From positions 223,616 to 287,615 of the forward strand of contig NZ_VTOK01000004.1 in assembly GCF_009765375.1 (NCBI RefSeq): a stretch of 64,000 nt of DNA. Direction: 5' to 3'. Below the pieces are notes generated by a model, which made no database searches, was not told the origin of the DNA, and saw only the letters and a program-made list of their open reading frames with translations. The stretch comes from Alteribacillus sp. YIM 98480. Lineage in GTDB: Bacteria > Bacillota > Bacilli > Bacillales > Marinococcaceae. Both the position numbers and the translations under genes were made by a program. Position 1 is the first letter of the stretch. Each line of letters begins with the position of its first letter. Of the stretch, positions 8,719-16,079 are shown piece after piece.

Positions 8719-9747
8719 GTGAAAGCATGGAGATTAAAAGAATTCAATCAGCCTTTATCGTTTGAAGAAATAGATGATCCAGTGATTACAGACCCAACAG
8801 ATGTTATTATTAAGATTGGCGGGGCGGGAGTTTGTCGTACCGATCTCCATTTAATAGAAGGGATTTGGGATGAAACATTAAAAACACCGCTTCCTTTTAC
8901 GATAGGACATGAAAATGCTGGCTGGGTTCATGAAATTGGATCAGGGGTCACAACGTTTGAAGTCGGTGATCCAGTAATCGTCCATCCGGTTGCAAGCTGT
9001 GGAAAGTGTTTAAGCTGTCGAGCAGGGGAAGATATGCATTGTGAGAACCTTGTTTTCCCGGGATTAACAGCTGATGGAGGGTATGCAGAATTTTTAAAAA
9101 CATCTGAACGAGCCTTGATTAAGTTAGAAAATGGCGTGGAACCAAAAGACGTGGCACCTCTGGCAGACGCTGGAATAACAGCTTACCGGGCCGTTCAGAA
9201 AGCAGCTCCTTTAGCTAAACCAGGAACAAAAGCCTTATTAATTGGAATGGGAGGGCTTGGTCACATAGCGGTGCAGCTCATGCGAGAATTTGGTAATTCC
9301 GATATCATCGCTATGGATACAAATGAAGAAAGGTTAAAATTAGCTAGCGATTATGGTGCAGACGAAAGTGTTTTAGTTAAAGATGGGATGATTGAAGAGG
9401 TGCTGCATCTTTCTGAAGCCAAAGGAGTAGATTTAATTATAGATCTTGTTGGAACAGATCAAACCCACGAAGATAGCATGAAAATGCTGAAAAAGGGCGG
9501 CTCCTATTTTGTAGTTGGTTATGGTGGAGCGTTACATGTACCTTCGCTGAATATTATTAATAATGAAGTGAATATAGTAGGGAGTCTTGTGGGCAATTAT
9601 AATCAATTGTATGAATTAATGAAATTACATGCGAAAGGGAAAATACATCTGCATTCTACTTCTTATCCATTGAGCGAAGCTAATGAAGTCTTAAAAAAGC
9701 TTGATGAAGGAATAATTAACGGTCGGACAGTGTTAGTTCCAGAATAA
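8719..9747 (+). CDS. Zinc-dependent alcohol dehydrogenase (MDR family)
   Basis: A 342-residue medium-chain dehydrogenase. Catalytic zinc ligands are suggested by GVCRTDLH and GHENAGWVHEIG; the structural zinc lobe is CGKCLSCRAGEDMHC; the cofactor fold is LLIGMGGLGHIAVQ. It oxidises an alcohol with NAD(P)+, probably a secondary or small primary alcohol, but the substrate is not readable from sequence. The GTG at 8719 is chosen because AAAGGAG ends 8 bases before it; an upstream GTG at 8710 overlaps the binding site. It is the last gene of the sigma-54 operon and is followed by a strong terminator. In actinobacterial monooxygenase clusters the corresponding enzyme oxidises the product alcohol. 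Confidence 0.88.
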   Translation: MKAWRLKEFNQPLSFEEIDDPVITDPTDVIIKIGGAGVCRTDLHLIEGIWDETLKTPLPFTIGHENAGWVHEIGSGVTTFEVGDPVIVHPVASCGKCLSCRAGEDMHCENLVFPGLTADGGYAEFLKTSERALIKLENGVEPKDVAPLADAGITAYRAVQKAAPLAKPGTKALLIGMGGLGHIAVQLMREFGNSDIIAMDTNEERLKLASDYGADESVLVKDGMIEEVLHLSEAKGVDLIIDLVGTDQTHEDSMKMLKKGGSYFVVGYGGALHVPSLNIINNEVNIVGSLVGNYNQLYELMKLHAKGKIHLHSTSYPLSEANEVLKKLDEGIINGRTVLVPE

Positions 9748-9812
9748 TATACTAATCGGAAAAGATTTACTTGATAGCATTGACTTAAAAAATTAATCGA
9801 ATACAACAACCT

Positions 9813-9856
9813 AGCGCTTCTTCGTTAATTTACACAGTGAAGAAGCGCTTTTTTTA
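9813..9856 (+). terminator. Rho-independent terminator
   Basis: AGCGCTTCTTC (9813-9823) pairs perfectly with GAAGAAGCGCT (9839-9849), followed by T8. It separates the sigma-54 operon from the Zur-type operon. Confidence 0.92.
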
Positions 9857-9879
9857 ATGGAAGAGAAGCATAAATACTG

Positions 9880-9939
9880 TTGACTTATAATTTAAAGTCG
9901 ACTAAAATTTTCTTGTGTAAATAATAATGATTACGATTT
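9880..9939 (+). promoter_or_regulatory. Sigma-A promoter overlapped by a Zur box
   Basis: TTGACT (9880-9885), 17 bases, TAAAAT (9903-9908). A Zur-box-like element spans 9919-9939, just over the expected start site. Its right part is TAATGATTACGATTT, and from memory it matches the Bacillus Zur consensus at all but two positions of the left half-site. Zinc-replete Zur would repress here. Confidence 0.78.
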
Positions 9940-9959
9940 TTGATGTGAGGGATAAACAT

Positions 9960-10328
9960 ATGGTTACTTGGAATTTATCAAATACAACTCATCACGTATT
10001 AATTTATAACGGCGGCAGCTGCATGAGGAAAAATGGAGAAGAGGTAACACAGGCGATTCGCGATGAAATAAAAAACCTTGGTCTTGATGAATACATACAT
10101 ACCACTCGTACGCGTTGTAACGGGCGATGTGAGGATGCCTGCGTGGTACTGGTTTATCCAGAAGGCGTTTGGTATAAAACGATAAACCCGGATATGGGAA
10201 GAAAAATCATTAATCAACACATTCAAAAAAATGAACCTCTTCACCCTTACATTGCTTACCGGTATCAGCATGCAAACTTCGAACCTGATAATATATCATC
10301 TATTGGTATATCTAAATCCAAAAAATAA
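9960..10328 (+). CDS. Thioredoxin-fold [2Fe-2S] ferredoxin-like protein
   Basis: About 122 residues. Cysteine placement (GGSCMRKNGEEV near residue 20, then RTRCNGRCEDACVVLVYPEGVWY) fits the thioredoxin-like [2Fe-2S] ferredoxin family, including CbiW-type proteins. Such proteins carry a 2Fe-2S cluster for electron transfer or cluster donation. ATG 9960 is chosen over the in-frame ATG at 9927 because the latter lies inside the Zur box; GAGGG precedes 9960. The gene lies 44 bases upstream of a COG0523 GTPase gene and behind a Zur-type operator, linking it to zinc starvation. It could be a zinc-independent substitute or a partner of the GTPase; that part is inference. Confidence 0.72.
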   Translation: MVTWNLSNTTHHVLIYNGGSCMRKNGEEVTQAIRDEIKNLGLDEYIHTTRTRCNGRCEDACVVLVYPEGVWYKTINPDMGRKIINQHIQKNEPLHPYIAYRYQHANFEPDNISSIGISKSKK

Positions 10329-10372
10329 TAGGTATGGGAAGGATCACACAAAGCGGGAGGGTTTAATACATT

Positions 10373-11299
10373 TTGAACAATCACCGAACAGAACTTTTCA
10401 TGTTGAGCGGCTTTCTAGGCAGCGGGAAAAGTACGATGCTCAGACAATTACTTCAGAAAGAACAAGAGGCTGGCAGGAACGTGGCTGTTTTGATGAATGA
10501 ATTGGGAAAAAAAAGCATTGATTCATCTGTAGTTCCCGCCAATATGCCTCTAAAAGAGCTTTTAAACGGTTGTATCTGCTGTACGATCCAAGGCCAGCTC
10601 AGCCAGCAATTAGATCATTTATTAAAAGATAATGAACTCGATGCGATTTATGTAGAAGCAACCGGTGCTGCTCATCCTGTAGATGTGATCGAGGCTTGTA
10701 CTCATCCTTTTATCGCAGACAAACTAAAAATAAAAGCGGTCATTACTTTGGTGGACGCGAAACAATGGAACGATAAAAAAGGCAGTCTGAAAGTGAAGAA
10801 GCTAATGAAAGAACAAGTGAAATACGCTGATATTGTGGTACTTAATAAGATAGACAAAGTGAGCAGCAGTGAACAAAAGGCTGTACATCAATCATTAAAA
10901 GAAATAAATCCAAAAGCAAGTACTCTCCCTGCTGCATATGCAAATATACCTTTATCCGTCTTATTTTCTTCTAAAACCAATTATTACTCTTTGCCGCCTG
11001 CAGAAAGGAAGGCACACGCTGTGGAAGACTTGCATCTTCACTCATTAACATTGCCGCTGCCTCAGCCTGTCAGCCGGCTCAAGTTTTCTCAGTGGATAAA
11101 AAAAATGGAAGGAAATGTCTTTCGCATGAAAGGATTTGTCATCTTTACGAGCGGACCAGAAATGTTTTTATTTAATTACTCCCACGGTGGATTGACCTTT
11201 GAGAAGCACCAGCAAGATAAAAACATTGATCCTTTACTGGTTATCATAGGAGAAGGCCTTGATGAGAATAAAATGAAGGAAGGACTTCATAAGCTTTAA
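10373..11299 (+). CDS. COG0523 (CobW/ZagA-like) GTPase metallochaperone
   Basis: A 308-residue G3E-family GTPase: Walker A GFLGSGKST, the CxCC metal-binding motif in NGCICCTIQG, YVEATGAAHP and the base-recognition NKID. A CobW C-terminal domain occupies about 220-308 (FRMKGFVIF). Members deliver metal ions; the B. subtilis relative YciC/ZagA is a Zur-repressed zinc chaperone. Given the Zur box upstream of the operon, a zinc-allocation role is more likely than cobalamin synthesis. No His-rich stretch is present. The start is TTG 10373 with GGGAGGG about 11 bases upstream. A terminator follows at 11356. Confidence 0.85.
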   Translation: MNNHRTELFMLSGFLGSGKSTMLRQLLQKEQEAGRNVAVLMNELGKKSIDSSVVPANMPLKELLNGCICCTIQGQLSQQLDHLLKDNELDAIYVEATGAAHPVDVIEACTHPFIADKLKIKAVITLVDAKQWNDKKGSLKVKKLMKEQVKYADIVVLNKIDKVSSSEQKAVHQSLKEINPKASTLPAAYANIPLSVLFSSKTNYYSLPPAERKAHAVEDLHLHSLTLPLPQPVSRLKFSQWIKKMEGNVFRMKGFVIFTSGPEMFLFNYSHGGLTFEKHQQDKNIDPLLVIIGEGLDENKMKEGLHKL

Positions 11300-11355
11300 A
11301 AACTATGTATAGATAGTAAAGGACGCAGCAGTAATTGCTTCAAATGACATAAAAC

Positions 11356-11396
11356 GGACAGACTTATCTTTTGTATGAGTCTGTCCTTTCTTTTTG
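11356..11396 (+). terminator. Rho-independent terminator
   Basis: GGACAGACT (11356-11364) pairs with AGTCTGTCC (11378-11386), then a T-rich tract. It ends the Zur-type operon. Confidence 0.85.
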
Positions 11397-11490
11397 GCTG
11401 CAAGGTATTGGTAAATAAAGGAATATTTCCCTTCTCTATAAAATATGATTCCTATGTGCACTTATTCTTCTATTAGAGGGGGATGGCTGG

Positions 11491-11850
11491 ATGAGCAGAG
11501 TGACGGAAATGGTGCTTGGGGTTATTGGCGGGTTGATTGGATTTGGCGGTGCCTTTTTTGCGTTATTTATGGGAAGCCTTGATGAAGCTTTTAATGAAAC
11601 GGCCAGCAGTTTGACGGGACTAGGTGCTAGTGCTTTTTTGTTTAGTGCTTAAGCGATTGCAGGAGCGATCGTCGTGAAGTTTAAACCGAAAACAGGCGGC
11701 TGGATGATGGCCATAAGCGGCATAGCCATTTTATTTTCTATTAGTCTGTTCGGTGTGGTTCCAGCACTATTTCTTGTGCCCGCGGGATTAATGGGAATTT
11801 TGCGTAAAGAAAAGCAAACGCAGTCTCCAAATAAATCAGAAGGAAGTTAG
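11491..11850 (+). pseudogene. DUF4064-like membrane protein gene with in-frame stop
   Basis: Starting at ATG 11491, with GAGGGGG upstream, the frame reads a glycine-rich membrane helix (EMVLGVIGGLIGFGGAFF), meets TAA at 11650-11652 after residue 53, and then continues open to TAG 11848-11850. The second half carries two more membrane helices and a charged tail (LRKEKQTQSPNKSEGS). Hydrophobicity and glycine patterning are continuous across the stop, as in DUF4064-type small membrane proteins of Bacillaceae. The simplest view is a single nonsense mutation. Either half alone, a sequencing error or recoding are alternatives. Confidence 0.7.
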
Positions 11851-11906
11851 ATCAAAGCCCAATATAATGAAGTAATATGTAAATTTATACCGGTTAATTT
11901 TTTGTA

Positions 11907-11935
11907 ACAGGCCAACCTATTTTAGGCATATATTA
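11907..11935 (+). promoter_or_regulatory. Candidate mother-cell sporulation promoter
   Basis: CATATATTA (11927-11935) fits the -10 pattern CATAnnnTA used by sigma-E/sigma-K, with AC (11907-11908) about 18 bases upstream as the minimal sigma-K -35. It lies 30 bases before the DPBB protein gene. The match is weak evidence on its own. Confidence 0.35.
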
Positions 11936-11965
11936 ACCCAGAGTTTTAAAGAAAGGAGGAGAATT

Positions 11966-12643
11966 ATGTATTTTTATTATTACCCCACAGGAAATCCATA
12001 TGCCCATGCTCCTTACCACACGCGGCCTTATGAACAGCACCCTTATTACATGGAAGATAGAAGTTATTCCGGGTTTTCTAATGATTTTGATCGTCAGCAA
12101 TCCGTTCGGGGGCAGGCTACCTGGACAGAGGGAGGGCCAGTAACAAAATGCGGTATCCCCTGGTCTCACAATAATTACATGACAGTTTCGGTTGGAGAAA
12201 ATTCTCCTTATCAATGCGGGCAATCCTTAAGAATTAAAAATCTTACTTCTCCTGACAAAGAAGTGACGGTAACGGTTGTCGATCAGACGAGAGGCTATCC
12301 GCCTAATAAAATTAATCTTCACCGCAGCGCTTTTGAGGCACTAGGTGCCAACCTTGAAGTAGGTGTATTAAATGTTGAGATTACACCAATGCAGCAGTCA
12401 GATTCAAGCATAAGTAATGGAAGATGGGGAGAGTACTTATCGGCCATTACTCAAACGGCTTATCCGAGTTATTATGTGACCAATTTCCAAGCCGTAGGGA
12501 AAACACCCATGAATCCACAGCAGACAAAAGAAACTTATGATCTGCTATTGCAATCACCGCACGAATCCAGGCAAGTCCGCGGCAACGTTATTTATCAAAC
12601 AAACACAAACCAAGTAATTTCTTTTGATATACAGGAAATGTGA
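11966..12643 (+). CDS. Double-psi beta-barrel (RlpA/expansin-like) domain protein
   Basis: A 225-residue protein with no signal peptide. The first 50 residues are Tyr/Pro/His-rich (YFYYYPTGNPYAHAPY), as in spore coat-associated proteins. Residues about 50-145 look like a double-psi beta-barrel: TKCGIPWSHNNYMTVSV, CGQSLRIKNLTSPDKEVTVTVVDQ, KINLHRSAFEALGANLEVG. The rest (TYDLLLQSPHESRQVRGNVIY) is unrecognised. GAAAGGAGGAG gives a strong start. A possible sigma-K-type -10 lies just upstream, suggesting expression in the mother cell. A spore-surface structural or carbohydrate-binding role is inferred. Confidence 0.65.
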   Translation: MYFYYYPTGNPYAHAPYHTRPYEQHPYYMEDRSYSGFSNDFDRQQSVRGQATWTEGGPVTKCGIPWSHNNYMTVSVGENSPYQCGQSLRIKNLTSPDKEVTVTVVDQTRGYPPNKINLHRSAFEALGANLEVGVLNVEITPMQQSDSSISNGRWGEYLSAITQTAYPSYYVTNFQAVGKTPMNPQQTKETYDLLLQSPHESRQVRGNVIYQTNTNQVISFDIQEM

Positions 12644-12657
12644 AGATGATAGGAGGG

Positions 12658-12689
12658 GCTGTCTCACAAGCTGGAGGCAGTTCTTTTTT
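12658..12689 (+). terminator. Probable terminator
   Basis: CTGTCTC (12659-12665) pairs with GAGGCAG (12674-12680, one G-T pair), followed by a T-rich run. It follows the DPBB gene. Confidence 0.6.
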
Positions 12690-12946
12690 GTATTGAAATA
12701 AAACCAATCTAAGCAATTGATCCTCATCTCTCTTTTGTCGGTTTTATTATTTCTCTTTAGAAACGTTTACAATTGCTAAAGGATAGAGATAGAAAACAGG
12801 AAATAATATAACCGCACGATAAGTTGAAAATTATGGTAAAATATAGGTAGAAAAAGGAAGGGGAGAATGTTAAGCGTATGCAGGTATCTCACCCCGATGA
12901 TTAAATCAAGTGACTCCTAATCTCATGATAAGGGAGGTCGGTTCCC

Positions 12947-14263
12947 TTGATCAATAAAACGAGAATATTTATAAGCTCTGCTTATGAAGAAGATTTAAAA
13001 ACACCGCGGAAAATAGTGAAAAAGCATTTAGAAGAGAGTGGGCATTACGTTCCTATATTTGAAGACGGGGATTTTGGTACATGGGAAAAGGATACGTTAA
13101 AGCAATGCCAGGACGTCGTAAAAGCAAGCGATGTTTTTGTCCTTCTCATTCACCGAAAAGCAGGTGCCAGTTCACAACTCTTGCCAGGAAATGTGACACC
13201 TGCTTATTTAGAGTACAAAGCAGCAGTTATGGAAAACAAGCATATCCTTGTGTTTGTCTCCCCAGAGGTAAAAGAAAGTTTTTTTAAAATACAAAAGAAA
13301 CTCGAGACCCTTCACAACGCCTTTTTAAACGACAATCACCGGGCGCCCGATTCTCCGTTTGATCCGTTTGAACATTGGATAATAGATGAAATAGAAAACG
13401 AAGGTTTGGCAAAACAATTTCTTAAAACAGCGGATCCGTTTATTTGGGCGTTTCTCTTTGAATTGTTTCAAAACGGACATTGGCTTTATGATTTTGACAT
13501 TTCCAAGGCTGAAACACAGGCCCAAAATATTTCTGCGATGCTTAGCACATCGTTACGCTCTGTTATTGGTTTTATCTCAGAAAGAGAACACATTCAAACG
13601 TTAAAAAAACAGGCTGCTCAGCTGCTTCATTATGGTGATTATTCTCTTTTGATGCTTCATGCGTATAATGAGATGATTAAAGATACAGGGGAGATGAGGA
13701 AAAACTGGTCTGCTTTTTTAGAAAAAGCAATATCATTTTTCCATTGCCCCGTCGACATAGTGCAAGCCCCTGAATATAACCCTGTTGTCGTAAATACCAT
13801 TAAGGACTGTTTTGCTGCAGCTCTTTATTGTTCTGTTGAAGAGCAATATTTGTCTCTAATTGGCCTAACCGGGGACATCCCAGCCCCAGAAGAAATGTCG
13901 CTCGACGCCGGGGCGTTTAAAAAGAGAACGATCGGATACAAAGAAGAGACGCAATCCCTTTACATCGCTGAATCTATTAGTCCTTTCGTCTTGTATTTGC
14001 ATTTTTCTTTGGCTGATCCAATGACAGAGGAACAAATCACTGCGTACACGGATGAAATAGAACGAGCTGTCATGGAGCAAAGTGAGTATCATATCGAATG
14101 TTTAAAATCTCTGATTGGCGGAAAATCAGTGAGCCCAGAAGATAGTGTACGGTTTTACTCTCATGAAAAACAGAACACGATGCGTAAGTCTATTTCCCAA
14201 AACCTTGAATCCCTCAAGAGAGCATTGGATAGAGGAAATACATTGTTCCAAAAGAAATGGTAA
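12947..14263 (+). CDS. DUF4062-domain protein, single gene
   Basis: A 438-residue soluble protein. The first 110 residues match the DUF4062 pattern: TRIFISSAYEEDLKTPRKIV, a Glu-Asp loop (PIFEDGDFGTW) and ASDVFVLLIHRKAG, then AYLEYKAAVMENKHILVFV. DUF4062 has a TIR/nucleoside deoxyribosyltransferase-like fold and often opens multi-domain signalling or NLR-type defence proteins. Here it is joined to about 320 residues that are helical and unrecognised, with no NACHT or repeat domain. The start is TTG with GGGAGGT eight bases upstream. It stands alone between a spore-type gene and a small fragment. A nucleotide-handling or defence role is possible but unproven. Confidence 0.65.
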   Translation: MINKTRIFISSAYEEDLKTPRKIVKKHLEESGHYVPIFEDGDFGTWEKDTLKQCQDVVKASDVFVLLIHRKAGASSQLLPGNVTPAYLEYKAAVMENKHILVFVSPEVKESFFKIQKKLETLHNAFLNDNHRAPDSPFDPFEHWIIDEIENEGLAKQFLKTADPFIWAFLFELFQNGHWLYDFDISKAETQAQNISAMLSTSLRSVIGFISEREHIQTLKKQAAQLLHYGDYSLLMLHAYNEMIKDTGEMRKNWSAFLEKAISFFHCPVDIVQAPEYNPVVVNTIKDCFAAALYCSVEEQYLSLIGLTGDIPAPEEMSLDAGAFKKRTIGYKEETQSLYIAESISPFVLYLHFSLADPMTEEQITAYTDEIERAVMEQSEYHIECLKSLIGGKSVSPEDSVRFYSHEKQNTMRKSISQNLESLKRALDRGNTLFQKKW

Positions 14264-14269
14264 CAACAT

Positions 14270-14413
14270 TTGATTTTAAATGACGAAGAGTTTTTAGAAC
14301 ATAGCGGAAGCGGCTGCAGCGGCTGTGCGGTCACTAATGAAGGTGACGAGATAGAAGCCTCCATTCATTGGAGCGGAGAATCGGAACGTTTTAAACTAGA
14401 GAACGAGCAATAG
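14270..14413 (+). CDS. Small acidic frame, possibly a gene remnant
   Basis: A 47-codon open frame directly after the DUF4062 gene, with only a TTG start and no clear binding site. The product is acidic and holds a GSGCSGCAV segment followed by EIEASIHWSGESERF, which looks like the C-terminal end of a larger protein. Coding-like composition suggests a truncated remnant or a poorly translated small protein. I do not recognise the family. Confidence 0.3.
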   Translation: MILNDEEFLEHSGSGCSGCAVTNEGDEIEASIHWSGESERFKLENEQ

Positions 14414-14558
14414 CTGCCTGTAATTATAGGACATATCTTCGAAACAGACGCCTCCTTTATACATAATGAACCAAAACAGAAAGGCGTTGATTATGTATAC
14501 ACCGGACAAAGAGAAAGGTCTAAACGACGAGGAATGAAGAAGCAGAAAAATATAAAAA

Positions 14559-14888
14559 TTATTCATCATCTCGTTCTCTTTTTTTGTTTTCTATAAAAGC
14601 TTTAAATTGTTCCTTCGACACTCCAGACTCTATTGCTTCCTTTACGACTTCAATCCAAACGTCATCTAGTTCAGTTTCTTTTTCTTGTGAAGTCGGCGGT
14701 CCGAGCAAGAGTTGAACAGGGATATTTAACCCGTTCGCTATCTGTTCAAGCTTTTGAACAGATGGATATGGATATTTGTCTTCCTCTATTTTTTGCAAAT
14801 GGCTGGTGGAAATTCCTGTTTTCTGTGCTAGCTCCGATATGGACATATTATTTTTCATCCGATAATGGACGATTCGTTGACCAATCAT
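14559..14888 (-). CDS. SinR-like HTH regulator
   Basis: About 109 residues. An N-terminal Cro/C1 helix-turn-helix (MIGQRIVHYRMKNNMSISEL, then TGISTSHLQKIEEDKYPYPS) is joined to a C-terminal Sin dimerisation region (DDVWIEVVKEAIESGVSKEQF). This is the layout of B. subtilis SinR, a repressor of biofilm matrix genes, and the N-terminal MIGQRI matches it. The start at 14888 is preceded by AGGGGGA; a longer in-frame start exists but adds an uncharacteristic leader. No sinI-like antagonist gene is adjacent. It may be SinR, SlrR or a paralogue. Confidence 0.85.
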   Translation of the reverse strand: MIGQRIVHYRMKNNMSISELAQKTGISTSHLQKIEEDKYPYPSVQKLEQIANGLNIPVQLLLGPPTSQEKETELDDVWIEVVKEAIESGVSKEQFKAFIENKKRERDDE

Positions 14889-15180
14889 CCTGAAAATCCC
14901 CCTATACAATGTTCCAGTTTCTATGGTGTAAAGTGTTTAAATGTCGAAAAATTGTGATATTCGTCTATCTTTGTCACAAAAAAGACAAAGCTAAATTTAT
15001 AATACTATAAAAATATTAGTTGTAAAGGTCTCAGAAGGATTCGCTGCCTCCCGATTTTATAAAAGCTATTCGTATAGAATAAAAGCTGCTATTGCCATTT
15101 AATTGTTATCGTGACTTTTTGCATGATTACAAAGAATCTTATAAAATCAAGTTAAATGGAAATGCAGGAGGGAATTGGAA

Positions 15181-15468
15181 GTGAGCGTCTACGGAAATGA
15201 TAATAAAGACGTAGAACCGCATGAGTGGAAAAGGGGATATTTTTTACTATCTGATTCACCCATGATGGCAACTATAATCGATAAAGAAGATTTTTTCTCT
15301 ATGGAAATATATAAAGCGGACAAAAAAGGCAAAAAACCTAAAAAAGCATGGAACAAAGCAAACAGACATTATCGTTTCTGTCATTATTACAAAATGTATA
15401 CGGAGCAAAAAGGGAATACTGTAGAGGAATATGCGGTGTTACAAAAAACGGTAGCAGCACCGAGGTAG
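15181..15468 (+). CDS. Hypothetical protein, 95 residues
   Basis: A small hydrophilic protein starting at GTG 15181 with AGGAGGG 8 bases upstream (a TTG two codons earlier is too close to the binding site). It is rich in Lys, Tyr and aromatic residues (HEWKRGYFLLSDSPMMATIID, NKANRHYRFCHYYKMY). No membrane segment, signal or known motif is visible. It stands alone and is followed by a 20-bp palindrome. Function unknown. Confidence 0.6.
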   Translation: MSVYGNDNKDVEPHEWKRGYFLLSDSPMMATIIDKEDFFSMEIYKADKKGKKPKKAWNKANRHYRFCHYYKMYTEQKGNTVEEYAVLQKTVAAPR

Positions 15469-15484
15469 AGATTAGGCTACGAAG

Positions 15485-15504
15485 TTCAAAAATATATTTT
15501 TGAA
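15485..15504. repeat. 20-bp perfect AT-rich palindrome
   Basis: TTCAAAAATATATTTTTGAA is self-complementary and lies 17 bases after the 95-residue hypothetical gene. It may act as a weak transcript end; there is no separate T-run. Confidence 0.45.
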
Positions 15505-16079
15505 TAGAGGGCGGACCCAAAACGCTGCTTTTGAACAGTGTATGGGATAGCCCTTTTGCGGAACAGAAGACATTATTCTTTAACAATGCCAACGCCTGTG
15601 CCAAATAGACTGCCAGCAGAATGTAATCGGAGGTTCCGCTGTTCAGTCTGGTTCGAAAGCTGCCATTCCGGCTAAACGGTGAAGTTGTATGTCTTTCCAT
15701 AAATTCTAGCAGGCGCTTTTTTTAATAATATGGAAATACTATCTGTTTAAAGCCATTTACTGTCCGAAATGTTCTGGTTACCTCGCTGTTATTTCCAAAA
15801 TACTATCCGTTATTTTAGACTATGTTTGTCGGCATCCATGCAATCGGCAAGCAGCAAAAGGATTCGACAAAGTTCTTCATACTACTACGATTACGGTACA
15901 AGTCAAAAATGAAAAAGAAAATCAAGAAACAACGGACTATTACCAAAAAACTGATTGCCAATAAATGTAAAGAATATTTTGCTTAAGAGCAGCATCAGCC
16001 ACTTCAAACTCGGCCAAGCTCCAGTAGAGACAATTATGTGAACTGTTTATGACAAAATTATCGTTCCACCGTACCCCTT
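15505..16079. other. Non-coding stretch of about 575 bases
   Basis: No convincing gene. A 54-codon Lys-rich open frame lies near 15822-15986 but lacks a binding site and a recognisable product. No terminator for the MFS gene was clear. Confidence 0.5.
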
